DNA of 64,000 nucleotides from Asterias amurensis (Eukaryota > Echinodermata > Asteroidea > Forcipulatida > Asteriidae). Numbering within the stretch: position 1 is the first letter of the stretch; each line of letters starts with the position of its first letter. The translations under genes were made by a program, and so were the position numbers. This document shows positions 1 to 11,200 of this stretch, piece by piece. The stretch spans positions 13,262,177-13,326,176 of the forward strand of contig NC_092659.1 of assembly GCF_032118995.1 (NCBI RefSeq), written 5' to 3'. The notes below the pieces were generated by a model. It did no database searches. It saw only the letters and a list, made by a program, of their open reading frames with translations, and was not told the DNA's origin.

Positions 1-171
1 GCTGTGGCACTGTTTGCACCATTAAAAAACTTCCTTCCGTCTTTGGGGGGGGGGGGGGGGGGGGCAGCCGATGACAATCATGAAAGTGTCTAAACATTTT
101 TTTAAAAAACAAAATTTTGAGGAAAAAATCACGTCATCAAGGGAGGCTAGCTATTTTTATTTATTTTTGGG
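1..171. other. No gene recognised; poly-G run
   Basis: A homopolymer of G sits near positions 43-64, followed by AT-rich sequence. I see no exon, RNA or mobile-element signature. Confidence 0.5.
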
Positions 172-240
172 GGGCGTATATTACGCCCTAATTAGGGCGT
201 TATAACGCCGTAAAATTAGGGCGTTATAACGCCCTATTAC
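172..240. repeat. Palindromic tandem repeat, left block
   Basis: Iterations of a self-complementary unit of the form TTAGGGCGTTATAACGCC, joined by CTAAT or GTAAAA. The same units resume at 629, so the two blocks are one array split by the MITE between them. Confidence 0.75.
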
Positions 241-628
241 TTAAAGGAACACGTTGCCTTGGATCGGTCGAGTTGGTCTTTGAAAAGCGTTGTAACCGTT
301 TTTTATAAAATGCATATGGGTAGAAAGATGTTGTAAAAGTAGAATACAATGATCCACACAAACATGCCTCGAAATTGCGTGGTTTTCCTTTTACCTCGTC
401 GACTAACACGTCGGCCATTTATGGGGGTCAAAATTTTGACTCCCATAAATGGCCGACCATGTTAGTTCGCACAGTAGAAGGAAAACCACGCAATTTCGAG
501 GCAAACTTGAGTGGATCATTGTATTCTACTTTTAAAACATCTTTCCAACCATATGCATTTTATAAAAACGGTTACAAACGCTTTTGTTTTGACCAACTCG
601 TCCGATCCAAGGCAACGTGTTCCTTTAA
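241..628. mobile_element. MITE family C, copy 1 (TTAA-AGGAACACG ends)
   Basis: Both ends are inverted copies of AGGAACACGTTGCCTTGGATC, each bordered by TTAA. The element is close to self-complementary overall, with a central inverted match around TGGGGGTCAAAATTTTGAC at about 423-441. It carries no protein. Related copies occur at 31301, 38844, 40254, 48600 and 58976; this copy and the one at 48600 look nearly identical, suggesting recent activity. TTAA borders suggest piggyBac-type mobilisation (inference). Confidence 0.85.
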
Positions 629-738
629 TTAGGGCGTTATAACGCCGTAAATTTGGGCGTTATAACGCCGTATAGGGCGTTATTACGCCCTAATAGGGCG
701 TTATAACGCCGTAAAATAGGGCGTTATAAACGCCCTTT
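629..738. repeat. Palindromic tandem repeat, right block
   Basis: Further iterations of the GGCGTTATAACGCC palindrome unit, continuing the array interrupted by the MITE at 241-628. Confidence 0.75.
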
Positions 739-849
739 TGAAAAAGTGTTTATTTGTTGGCGGAGATCAGCCACCGTAGGTTTGGGAGTGGATTATGGTG
801 GTCCGTGCAGGCATGGTTTCTCTTTATGCGTCGTGAGCTGGCGTGGTCT

Positions 850-1049
850 GCCATTTTGTGGAGTCAAAGTGGCCGACCGTGTTTGTTCGCGACGTGGGGG
901 AAGATCGAGCAGTTTCGGGGGGTGTTTGTGTGGATTATTCTGCTCTACTCTCGTATTGTCTATCCGGCCGCATGCAGTCTAAAGTAGGGGACGGTCTCGG
1001 GTGCTTTTTGGTGATCAACTCGACCGATCCGGGGCAACTTGCTCTTTAA
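850..1049. mobile_element. Diverged partial MITE family C
   Basis: Resembles the right half of family C: GGCCGACCGTG, TGTGTGGATTATT, CTCGACCGATCC and a TTTAA end. It is GC-enriched and degenerate, and the left end is not recognisable. Confidence 0.55.
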
Positions 1050-1229
1050 TGTGTTTCTGTCACAAATTTGTTGCCTGTGTGGTTATACATCAATATTTTT
1101 TTTATTTTTTTTATTTTTATTTTTTTATATAATAGTATAATGTTTTTAATGACTATTTTGTAAACTGTGCATTTCGGCTTTTTAGCCGCTGTATTGCAGT
1201 GTTTTAATAAATAAACCATGAATAATAAT

Positions 1230-1526
1230 AATAACAAAAATCTTTTTCGTCAACTATTCGTTAATAATTTTCTGATTTTTTTTTTTTTAATTTGGCTAAG
1301 TATGTTACTTTTAGACGGCTGGAAGTAAAACTAGCCGGAAGGTCACGTGATTGTTTGTACCACTTTTTGGTTAGAAAATCACGCGACCTGCGTTTTTGTC
1401 TTAAACAGCTAAATTTGACGGGGGTTTTTAGGGACTGTTCTTCTTCATTCCTGGAATACCGTTGAATTCATTTCTTAGTCTATTTTGTAGCCCAAATAGC
1501 CCGATTCGGCCGGTGTGCCCCTTTAA
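1230..1526. mobile_element. MITE family D, truncated copy
   Basis: This is the reverse complement of much of the element at 57040-57584, including the end CCGGTGTGCCCCTTTAA and the internal segment TGTACCACTTTTTGGTTAGA. Homology to the second ApeC gene resumes directly after it, so it sits about 50 bp before an ApeC exon, where the second gene has its linker exon. Confidence 0.7.
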
Positions 1527-1578
1527 CAAACTCGGGACACTTTTACCAGACAATAAATGAAATTGTTTTATAATTCAG

Positions 1579-1881
1579 ATTTCACTCTTGTGACAGATCG
1601 TATAAATTGGCCCTCTGGTGTTTACGGTTTACCAACGCCTACAAGTGGTTGCCCAACTGGAGTCATCTGGGAAACTGGTTCCCGTTATCAAGACACGGAA
1701 GACACAGGATCGTATAACTACTGGTACCCATCCACTGGCATTCATCTCCTTGGACCGTATGGGAAGGATGACATGACACAGAACTTCTGCATGAAGACAC
1801 GTGATCATACGGACGAGGCTGAGGGTGACTGGCCGCAGGGGAGATACTGTGTGTTCAAGTACGGACCAAACTGTCCAAAAA
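1579..1881 (+). CDS. ApeC exon a, copy 1
   Basis: 100 complete codons plus split codons at both edges. Carries the N-terminal half of ApeC (WPSGVYGLPTP, GSRYQDTED, MTQNFCMKTRD, GRYCVFKYG). Confidence 0.85.
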
Positions 1882-2521
1882 GTAAGGCTTGATTTCCTAT
1901 AAGAACAACGCATCAAACACTGAATCAATTTTTTTGTATTGTTTTGTCTGTGCGTCGAAAGTTTCATGTTTTACTACACAGAGAAGACAATAAAAAGTTT
2001 AATGGTGAAAGGTCCCCTTTTTCTTTTATTAAAAACCTGTGATTATAGGGCAGTTAGACTTTAGGTCTTACTTATAAAAACATTTTGTATTGAGAAAAGT
2101 AATAGAAAATAATGTTATTGTTACCCTTTTAACAGTGATGTCGTCTGGTTTCATCTTTTGGGATGACGAAGACAGCAACAACCACAACGAAGTGCAAGGC
2201 ACCGTACCATCAGGAGTGTACGACCAGGATACCCTCATCTACTACTGCTGCATGACCGATGGTGACGTATCCCAGCCGATCAGCTTGCCTACTCAGAATC
2301 CTTTCTACCTGTTCCCGTATAACTCGGAGCAGTGCCAGACCGTCCAAGGCATGGAAGCGACTCAGGAGTATTTTCGATGGGACGAACAAGACTACCAATT
2401 AAGGGAAGACAAATCTGGGGGATCCCATCCGTACCTCACAGCGAGATCTACGGATACGTCGCCAAGAGACAACATTGTACACTACTGTTACTATGAAGCC
2501 ATCGAATCCTTGATTCGTTAA
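1579..2521 (+). CDS. Apextrin-like ApeC protein, 3' exons (partial gene)
   Basis: Two exons, 1579-1881 and 2136-2521, encode a complete ApeC domain of about 230 residues. ApeC proteins are secreted or cytoplasmic; amphioxus family members bind bacterial peptidoglycan (family knowledge). Visible hallmarks are WPSGVYGLP, DTEDTGS, WDDEDSNN, SGVYDQDT, YCC and HYCYY, with regular cysteines. The acceptor is TTCAG at 1574-1578, the donor A|GTAAGG at 1881/1882 and the second acceptor AACAG at 2131-2135. Exon phases (2 nt in, 1 nt out, 2 nt in) match the second copy, and the frame stays open to TAA. No signal-peptide, PAN or linker exon is visible upstream in the window: either they lie left of position 1 or this copy is 5'-truncated. 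The intron is only 254 bp. Confidence 0.85.
2136..2521 (+). CDS. ApeC terminal exon b, copy 1
   Basis: 128 codons including the stop. Carries the C-terminal half of ApeC (MSSGFIFWDDED, YYCCMTDGD, QEYFRWDEQDY, HYCYYEAIES) and ends at TAA 2519-2521. Confidence 0.87.
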
Positions 2522-3400
2522 GTTCACTGCAAAATAATGAATTTCCCCATGTTAGTTGGGATTTGTTGGACTGATATTCCTTGTGTTTATTTGGGTGGTT
2601 TTAATTCCGTACGCGAAAATATTGTTTCATTTCAAATCATATCTGCATTCACAACAGTTCCGTCGTATGGTTTATTTGTAGTATGCGCACTATTTTGGCA
2701 TTGTAAGATATTTTGTAGTGGAAGACTTTTTTGCAAAGAATCTCGTAAGCGTTTTATTTAACTTTAAGCAGTTCTGAGTTACCTATATGATTTGTATTTT
2801 GTAGACGTTTGGAATCTAATTAACGGCAGACGTTCTGAGTAACTAAATATCGATCATTCGTTAATTATAAAATCAGTTATATATTGAACCAGTGCACATT
2901 ACTAACAACACCTGGCAAGTCTGCTTCCACCAATAAGCGTCATTAGGGTTGCAATAGTCAGACTAGATGTCTGTTAAATCGGTCAGGAGATAACTTCAGT
3001 TGCTGTTATATAACATCATTTGACCCAAATACGTGTTTGTAGAGTACTCGTCTGGTGGAGTGTTGTTTTAATGATAGTGAAAATGTGTTTTGTAACATTA
3101 TGGGTGTCGCACGCGTGCACCATAATATGCAAACAATCACGTGCCAAGCTAATTATCGTTTGTTAATTAGCCCATACTTTTGAATAATCAATCAATCAAA
3201 TCAATCTATCAGATTGTTGCCAAAATCAACAAAAACTGTTTAGAGGCACATGTTATTGGGAACAACAACATTTCCCCCCAGGTAGACTTGGTTTCAAGTC
3301 TGTAATCGTGGTTTTTAGTCGTCCTGATATAACCACAGACTATTCTGTGGATTGTGAATAAACCTCCGTCATCATAATGCGGGATTCTGTGTAGCTTGAA
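2522..3400 (+). repeat. 3' flank of ApeC copy 1, duplicated downstream
   Basis: Segments such as CCCATGTTAGT, TTAATTCCG-ACGCGA, AGTAT, TTTTTTGCAAA and GCGTCATTAGGGTTG recur in order at about 15175-15300 and 16125-16800, where two insertions separate them. The segmental duplication therefore extends beyond the coding exons. I see no gene here. Confidence 0.6.
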
Positions 3401-3440
3401 CATCTGACGTCACACTTCGAGGATTGTCATTCAGCATTCC

Positions 3441-3958
3441 ACTATGGGTGCGTTTGATTAGCTTCCCTGGGTCGACCCCGGTCTGCTCATCCAAGTGGCG
3501 TATTTTATTTTTTCCAGGACGAACGTGGGCACTGATAATTACCTCGCGTTCGTCCTTGAAAAGTCGCCTATTTTTTCAGGACGAACGTGTGCCTATATTT
3601 ACCCACGTTCCACCTGGAATAAATATGCATCATCACGTGACCCTTCTGGTGGTGACGTCAGTGCACCTCGGGTCAGTCCCCAAGTGCCCCGCTTGTGGAT
3701 AGGGTCACTTGGGGGCTGACCCGAAGTACACTGACGTCACCACCAGAACGGTCACGTGATGATGCGGTTTTTTTCCCAGGTGGAACGTGGGTAAATATCT
3801 GCACACGTTCGTCCTAAAAAAAAAAAATAGGCGACTTTTCCAGGACGAACGTGGGGTAATTATCAGTGCCCACATTCGTCCTGGGCAAAAAATAAAATAC
3901 GCTACTTGGATGAGCACACCGGGGTCGACCCAGGGAAGCTAATCGAACGCACCCATAT
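3441..3958. mobile_element. Large inverted repeat (~255 bp arms)
   Basis: The left arm starts TATGGGTGCGTTTGATTAGC and is mirrored at the right end as GCTAATCGAACGCACCCATA. The arms meet near 3700 around GTCACTTGGGG. ORFs in it are shadows. TA borders both ends. Non-autonomous foldback/MITE; superfamily not determined. Confidence 0.8.
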
Positions 3959-4486
3959 AGATACGCAGTCAAATTCTACTCCAACATACTCGGCCCCAGA
4001 CGTACGTGGACACAGCATGCAGATGCCCGAAAGAATTGGTCGTCCGAGATGACCTCAAACCAATCAAAACAAACCCAGCTACTGTAGCTTTTAGTCACTG
4101 CATTTATCCAATGGTATCATTGTATCCAATGGAATCACTGGATCTGAGTAGCAGAAGCCAATTGTCTCTATCCTTGCGGATAAAGACAGGGGGGCCCAAT
4201 CTAGATTCTGCGTGGCTGATGCATAGAATAAACCGCAGTCTCAGACTTAAATTCAAGTCTATCCCCAAGGTTGTGTTAAACCCCCCCCCCCCCCCCCCCC
4301 CCAATTATACAACATTAGCAGAAAGTCCATTCTACAAAAAAAGAAATACTTTGCGTTTTGACGAGAACAGCATTTAGATTTGCCATATTTTACATTGAAG
4401 TACATTGCGCTGACGGAGCCTAAATGACTACTTTTATATTTTTCACAATGGGGCAACTCATTTGTGTGAATATTAATTTTGGTTTT

Positions 4487-4615
4487 TACCCATACACCGA
4501 TGTGTGTTAGCACTGTATACTCAGTACTTTCCCGAGTCCTGTGAAAAAAAAATATCACAGGCATGTTACTCGGGTGGGATTCGAACCCACGACCCTTGCA
4601 ATTCTAGAGCAGTGT
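4487..4615 (-). mobile_element. tRNA-derived SINE
   Basis: On the - strand a B-box-like GGGTTCGAATCCCACCC is followed by GAGTAACATGCCTGTGAT and a tail shared with copies at 28030-28122 and 33740-33865 (CGGGAAAGTACTGAGTATAC). There is no complete tRNA fold, so it is a SINE rather than a tRNA gene. A poly-C run lies upstream at about 4279-4302. Confidence 0.65.
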
Positions 4616-4914
4616 CTTATGTCATTTGTATGACATAAAGTAAATAATTAATTGGTTTTCATATCAGGCACACTCGTCGTTTACACATTGGTTTGTACAT
4701 GCACAAATTTACCTCATTCGCCCAGTGCTCACGAAGAGGAACTTGTGGTATACTAGTCATTTACTCATTATTTGACTTAAAGTCACATGGAAATAGAATT
4801 GTTTTTCTTTCAAACATAAGAGTATATGCTTAGAACAATAAAACAATTTTTTTAGTAATTGTTTGTCACGATTTATATGTTTAAAAAGTATATAAAGTTG
4901 TTTGGGGGGCTGAC

Positions 4915-5100
4915 TCCGCCTACCCCTTTTGTGACGTAAATCGAGGCAGACTTTGCCTGCAATGCGTATAGTAAACACACGTTTTTTTGAAATGTACAAA
5001 CTCACGATTTGGTCCGTACATGTACTTTGCAATTGTGTTTACTCTACGCATTACAGGCAAAGTCTGCCTCGATTGACGTCACGAACAGCGCCCCCTCGGG
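4915..5100. repeat. Inverted repeat
   Basis: TCGAGGCAGACTTTGCCTG at about 4939 is mirrored by CAGGCAAAGTCTGCCTCGA at about 5055, with a spacer of roughly 100 bp. Likely a small inverted-repeat transposable element. Confidence 0.65.
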
Positions 5101-5247
5101 TCGGGGTCTACTCTTAAATTTGTAAATAACATAAGAACTGATTTTTTTAAAACCTTAGCTAACTGTTTATTCACATTCCACTCATCAAAACACATATATT
5201 AGTGACAAAAGCTTTATTTTGAAAAAATACCACTTCCAGGTGACTTT

Positions 5248-7310
5248 AAAGCCGTTATACACTTTCGGCACAGAAAAAAAAAATCACAGATTTACAAATA
5301 ACTTACATGGTTTACAGAAGGTAGTGGTGAAAGGCTTCTCTTAAATTATTATTCCATGAAATGCTTTACTTTTTGAGAAAACAGTAAAACATTTATCAAT
5401 TCTCGATATCGAGAATAACAGATTTATTTTAAACACATGTCATGACACGGCGAAACGTGCGGAAACAAGGCTGGGTTTTCCTCGTTATTTTCTCACGACT
5501 CAGATGACCGATTGAGCCTAAATTATTACAGGTTTGTTATTGTTTATATCAGTTGTGATACACGAAGTGTGGGCCTTTGGACAATACTGTTTTCCGAAAG
5601 TGTCCATTAACTGGGACTAAACTAACAACATAACAGTTTGCATGGCTTAGGATCTCTACGTTCATTCTTGAAAAAGTGTCGACGTTTCGGGCAAACCGTG
5701 TACGAAACGTGACACTTTGAATGCATGGGGCTTAAATTGCCCCTTTGTGTAAACAGTGACGAAGTTTTGTGTTTTTCACATACGATTCTTTTGTTGGAAC
5801 AGCGACAAATATGTCAAAAGAAATTGTTTAAAATGTATGCGTATTGGGGTTTAATAATTTGCAGTTTCCCCTCATTTCCACTCTGCTCCGATACTCAATT
5901 GCTGGATATGCAATAACAAATGAATGGATAATTAATTACAAACCGGGCCCAAGTAGGCATTGTTCTGGTCTGAGAGCGAAAATGCGGTCAAATCGAGCGA
6001 ACATTCTGACATGAATCATTCTGAACAAAATTGGTTTTCTACTACGTGTTGTTATGCCTAATTAGACACAATCTTCCATCGTTTAAATTTAAAGTCATTG
6101 GACACTTTCTGAACAGAACAAAAATTAAAAGTTTTACCAACATATTTACAAATAACTTACAGGATTTACAGAAGGTAATGGTGAAAGACTTCCCTTGAAA
6201 TACTATTCAATGAAATGCTTTACTTTTTGAGAAAACAGTAAAACATTTATCAATTCTCGATATCGAGAATAACAGATTTATTTTAAACACATGTCATGAC
6301 ACGGCGAAACGTGCGGAAACAAGGCTGGGTTTTCCCCGTTATTTTCTCACGACTCAGATGACCGATTGAGCCTAAATTATTACAGGTTTGTTATTGTTTA
6401 TATCAGTTGCGATACACGAAGTGTGGGCCTTTGGACAATACTGTTTTCCGAAAGTGGCCATTAACTGGGACTAAACTAACAACATAACAGTTTGCATGGC
6501 TTAGGATCTCTACGTTCATTCTTGAAAAAGTGTCGACGTTTCGGGCAAACCGTGTACGAAACGTGACACTTTGAATGCATGGGGCTTAATTTGCCCCTTT
6601 GTGTAAACAGTGACGAAGTTTTGTGTTTTTCACATACGATTCTTTTGTTGGAACAGCGACAAATATGTCAAAAGAAATTGTTTAAAATGTATGCGTATTT
6701 GGGTTTAATAAATTATTTGCAGTTTCCCCTCATTTCCACTCTGCTCCGATACTCAATTGCTGGATATGCAATAACAAATGAATGGATAATTAATTACAAA
6801 CCGGGCCCAAGTAGGCATTGTTCTGGTCTGAGAGCGAAAATGCGGTCAAATCGAGCGAACATTCTGACATGAATCATTCTGAACAAAATTGGTTTTCTAC
6901 TACGTGTTGTTATGCCTAATTAGACACAATCTTCCATCGTTTAAATTTAAAGTCATTGGACACTTTCTGAACAGAACAAAAATTAAAAGTTTTACAAACA
7001 TATTTACAAATAACTTACAGGATTTACAGAAGGTAATGGTGAAAGACTTCCCTTGAAATACTATTCAATGAAATGCTTTACTTTTTGAGAAAACAGTAAA
7101 ACATTTATCAATTCTCGATATCAAGAATAACAGATTTATTTTAAACACATGTCATGACACGGCGAAACGTGCGGAAACAAGGCTGGGTTTTCCCCGTTAT
7201 TTTCTCCCGACTCCGATGACCGATTGAGCCTAAATTTTCACAGGTTTGTTATTTTATATATAAGTTGTGATACACGAAGGGTGAGCCTTTGGACAATACT
7301 GTTTACCGAT
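5248..7310. repeat. Tandem repeat, ~850-bp unit, about 2.4 copies
   Basis: Units begin near 5248, 6091 and 6949 and share long near-identical blocks, such as AATTCTCGATATCGAGAATAA and GACACGGCGAAACGTGCGG. The third unit is partial. Part of the unit resembles the right half of MITE family A (GACCGATTGAGCC, AGGTTTGTTATT, GATACACGAAGTG). The short ORFs at 5725-5916 and 6579-6872 fall inside repeats and lack coding features. Confidence 0.85.
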
Positions 7311-7897
7311 GTTGTGCGATTGTTTTAACCTAAACGGCATAACTTTAAAGAGACATTTATCACTGAAATAATTTGTTATTGTTTGTTTTTAATTAACAAG
7401 TGCACAAACAATGAATGGTCCTTATTTATGTATTTTGTGTGCTTTTATACATGGTTAAAAACGAAAAGAAATTGTATTCATTTAGTCTAGTTGTTCTGCA
7501 CACTCGCAGTTTCATTATTATTATCTCAAAGTTTTTTTTGTCTGTCGAAAACAAACAAAATTTTAGTTGATATCTCTCACGAAGCATGATCTGTTTATAA
7601 AATAATTTATTGTCAGGAACGTTCAGTTACAACGATTATTCAAGTAAAATACGGCAATGTTTTCACCTTTAAGAATGCAAGCCCCCCCCCCCCCCACGCA
7701 CACATTTTCATATTTCCATACCCATTTGGCTGCAAGCATTCATTAATATTTAGCGAGTAGTGACTCAGTTGATTTGACTGTGTGGATATGTAGTTGACAA
7801 GATTCCCTTCGCCTGAGTCTCCTGTGCCATTGCCATCCTTTACTGAAACGATTTATTAATATCTTAGGAATTACAACACACAAACTTCGACAAAATA
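7311..7897. other. 5' region of the apextrin-like gene
   Basis: AT-rich upstream region with a poly-C run near 7681-7695. I do not see a convincing TATA or initiator. Confidence 0.4.
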
Positions 7898-8230
7898 ATG
7901 GCGGGTTGTTTGAGTCTCGCTTTACTTTTTACACTTGTGATAATATCAGTTTCAAATGGCACATTTGATGGGTTGGTAAAGCATACCATTGAGTACACAC
8001 CGTTTTGGTGTGTCGTTATTGATTCCATCTTAACCGGAAATGTCTACAAGAACGAAACCTTCCCGAGACAGAAGATCTGCAAAAGGGCATGTCACACCGA
8101 CCCGAAATGTGTCTCTATAAATTTCCAACTGAAAGGAGGGCAGTGTGAGTTTAGCAGCGCTAACCACGCTAACAGCTCTGGTGGATTGAGTGAAAAGAAA
8201 GGGTGGATCTACATTTACAATTCATACAAG
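7898..8230 (+). CDS. Exon 1: signal peptide and PAN/Apple-like domain
   Basis: 111 codons, phase 0 donor AAG|GTAGGT. MAGCLSLALLFTLVIIS is the secretory leader. Cysteines in CKRACHTDPKC and GGQCEF follow the PAN/Apple pattern. The apparent continuation to 8248 is intron. Confidence 0.85.
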
Positions 8231-11200
8231 GTAGGTCGAAGTTTTTAACAATAAAATTAAAACAATGTCACAGTGTTAACAATTTCTGAGTTTACCGGAT
8301 AATTTACCGCTCAAGAACATCACTAAGGGAAGCAATGTGTGGTAAAGAGGTTTTCAACTAGTGGTGTAAACCCAACGAGGCCTGGCTCGATAATTTTACC
8401 GAGACGAAGTCGAGGTAAATTATCAAGAACCAGGCATCGGCGGGTTTAAACCACTAGTTTAAAACCGATTCAACACACTTTGATTCCCATTCATGTACCT
8501 TTTCGGTCAAAAAATATCACGCTTTTTGGTCAAAAAGTAAAATAAATGCAACAATTATAATTGTTCAATGATTTCTTCCAACACAACACCCCTCCACCTA
8601 GCCTTTGAAATGGTAAGGCCCTCGGGTAAACAACTTCTTATAAAGAAATGCTGTGCGCGTCGCGCTTATCGCGTGATGTGGCACAACCAAAGATATAGAA
8701 TAGAATAATAATAATTCTATATCTATGGGCCTTTGACGCGCTTAATGTCACGTGCTGACGGCAAAAAGTCACGTGCTGACGGCAACGCACAGAAAATGTG
8801 TTCATTTTCGCGCGTCGCCTTTCGAACGTGAAATTTTTACCGCGTCCGTGGCGAACAAAAACTTTTTCTACACAGGCAATGGCGCGTATGTACGCGCGGC
8901 CGATCTAGTTATTATAATTCTATATCTATGGTCTGCGCCCAGGGTGGCTTCAAAACGCAGAGCAAGTTAGCGCTCTAGTCAATATATATTTAGGGAATAA
9001 CAGTGAGAGTACCCGGTCTTCACTGCGTGGTAATGACCGGGTTGGTGGCTGGCGCTGTTAACGGACCGAGCCGGAGGCGAGGTCCGTTAACAGCGCCAGC
9101 CACCAACCAATGTCACTACCACGCAGTGAAGACCGGGTACGAAAACTGTTATTCCCATTAATAAATACCATTTTTAGCGAATTAAACGGCTAAAATTGTC
9201 AAAATTTTGTGACTTTTCTCTCGGCGGTACTTCCAGACATGTTTAGGGGCCATATTTGAGCTTTTGATGGTTCCCATCTCTTTCGTGCGTTAATCACATT
9301 ACTGATCTTTGAGACCAGTGACTCTTTGAAATAATGATCTGTTCAGCGCCTTCACTGGGGTCAAAGGAGGCAAATGATTGGACGATAGCTGTTCCTTGTG
9401 CATTAAAACGCGCGCATGAGCTCGGCGTCAGTTTATACGCGCGCACATATTACACGCGCACACTCAAAATTGATACATTTTCAGCTCGCGTACGCGTAAG
9501 TGCGCGAAGTTGCAATAAACTAACAGGGATAAAAATAAGCGTGCGATACAGTGCAACGCGCAAGGTTTACACAATGTATGCTGATTTAGTGGCCACTTAT
9601 TCGCTATTTTCCAAAGCCGGTCTTTATACTACCGTTAACACTCCCACACGTGACCGGGTTTTGACCAATCAGAGACTTGAAACCGTCCAAGGTATTTATT
9701 AATATAAGTTATTACACAAGCGAGAGTGGAATACGGAAAAATATAGCGCTTCTGCGTCCCATATCCAACGAGGCACAAAGTTTAAAATGTAATTTTTGCA
9801 CTGTCCGTATACGGAGCGTGGCAAAATGACATTTCACACTACGCACTGTGTAATAAAAACAGAGGAAGTATGATATAAAACAGAGGTCGTAGCAGTAGTA
9901 ATGATGAAGGAACGCACACCTAATCGCAGTCCGGCAAGCAAATATGGCTTGTTTTCAATGTTGTTTTGCCGGACTGGAAGTGAGGTGTGTCGACCCTGGC
10001 AGAGGTGGGCTAATGCAATTAGGGCGAGCCACGCAGTGGTGAGGGGTTTGGCTCACGGCAGTGTTCGGGAGACCCGAAGGGCCGAAACGTGGGGGGGGGG
10101 TAATATGATGCATGGCGTTATGTTGAGTGGTAGTTGTCTCACGACAGTGTAACTTAGCAAACCGTTATTGTTTGCACTCGGTTGGCGGTGCGTTAGTGAT
10201 TTTTTAAAATCACGTAGCGCCGCATCACAAAACCACGCAGCACAAACGAGACGTGTACGTCTCGGTTGTATTTTCACGAAGTGAAAACAAAGCGGTTGAT
10301 TCCACGACGTCTGACAAACCGTCGTGGAATATAAAAAGGGTTGGTCGAGGATCAGAATGTGTTTATGTATATACGTGTTTGCAGAATCAAATTTATTTAT
10401 CTCGCCCTTTGTCTCTAGTGCTACCCCGTCTATGTAGGCCGGTGTCACCCTTGCATTTGGTGTTATGTATTATGAAGGAAGTCATTCATGTCTGCACTTA
10501 TTAAGTGATTAAATTCAACGGATGTAGGGGGGAGGGGGGGGGGGCGTTTGAAAAACACCGCAAGTAGTTGTCTCACGACAGTGTAACTGAGTGTAAACCG
10601 TTATTGTTTGCACTCAGTTGGCGGTGCGTTAGTGATTTTTTAAAATCACGAAGCGCCGTAGAGTAAACCACGCAGTACAAACGAGACGTGTACGTCTCGG
10701 TTGTATTTTCACGAAGTGAAAACAAAGCAGTTGATTCCACGACGTCTGGTCAGCCGTCGTGGAAGAACAAAAAGGATTGGTCGAGGATTAGAATTTGTTT
10801 ATGTATATGTGTGCATGCAGATTCAGATTTATTTATTCCGCCCCTTTGTCTGTGGTGCTACCCCGTCTATGTAGGCCGGGGTCACCCTTGAATTTTGTGT
10901 TATTTTAATTACGAAGGAAGACGCTTATGTTTGCACTTATTTAAGGCAGTAGACACTATTGGTAATTGTCAAAGACTAGCCTTCGCAGCTGGTGTATCTC
11001 AACATATGCATAAAATAACAAACCTGTGGAAATTTGAGCTCAATCGGTCATCGAACTTGCGAGATAATAATGAAAGAAAAAAACACCCTTGTCACCTGAA
11101 GTTGTGTGTTCGTGGAAAATTACTTCTTTCTCGAAAACTATGGCACTTCAGAGGGAGCCGTTTCTCACTATGTTTTATACCATCAACCTCTCCCCATTAC

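Noticed and set aside
375..632. Proteins encoded by family C MITEs (375-632, 48735-48953, 31382-31582)
   Set aside because: Open frames follow the inverted-repeat structure, differ between copies and show no domain.
1629..1967. - strand ORF of 112 codons and similar ones at 13424, 2210 and 14758
   Set aside because: Antisense to the ApeC exons, whose domain motifs are clear on the + strand.
4568..4600. tRNA gene on the - strand suggested by a B box
   Set aside because: Only the T-arm region is tRNA-like; no acceptor or anticodon stem can be formed and the rest matches other SINE copies.
9334..9702. 122-codon + strand ORF
   Set aside because: CG-rich intronic sequence, no recognisable motif, no splice support.
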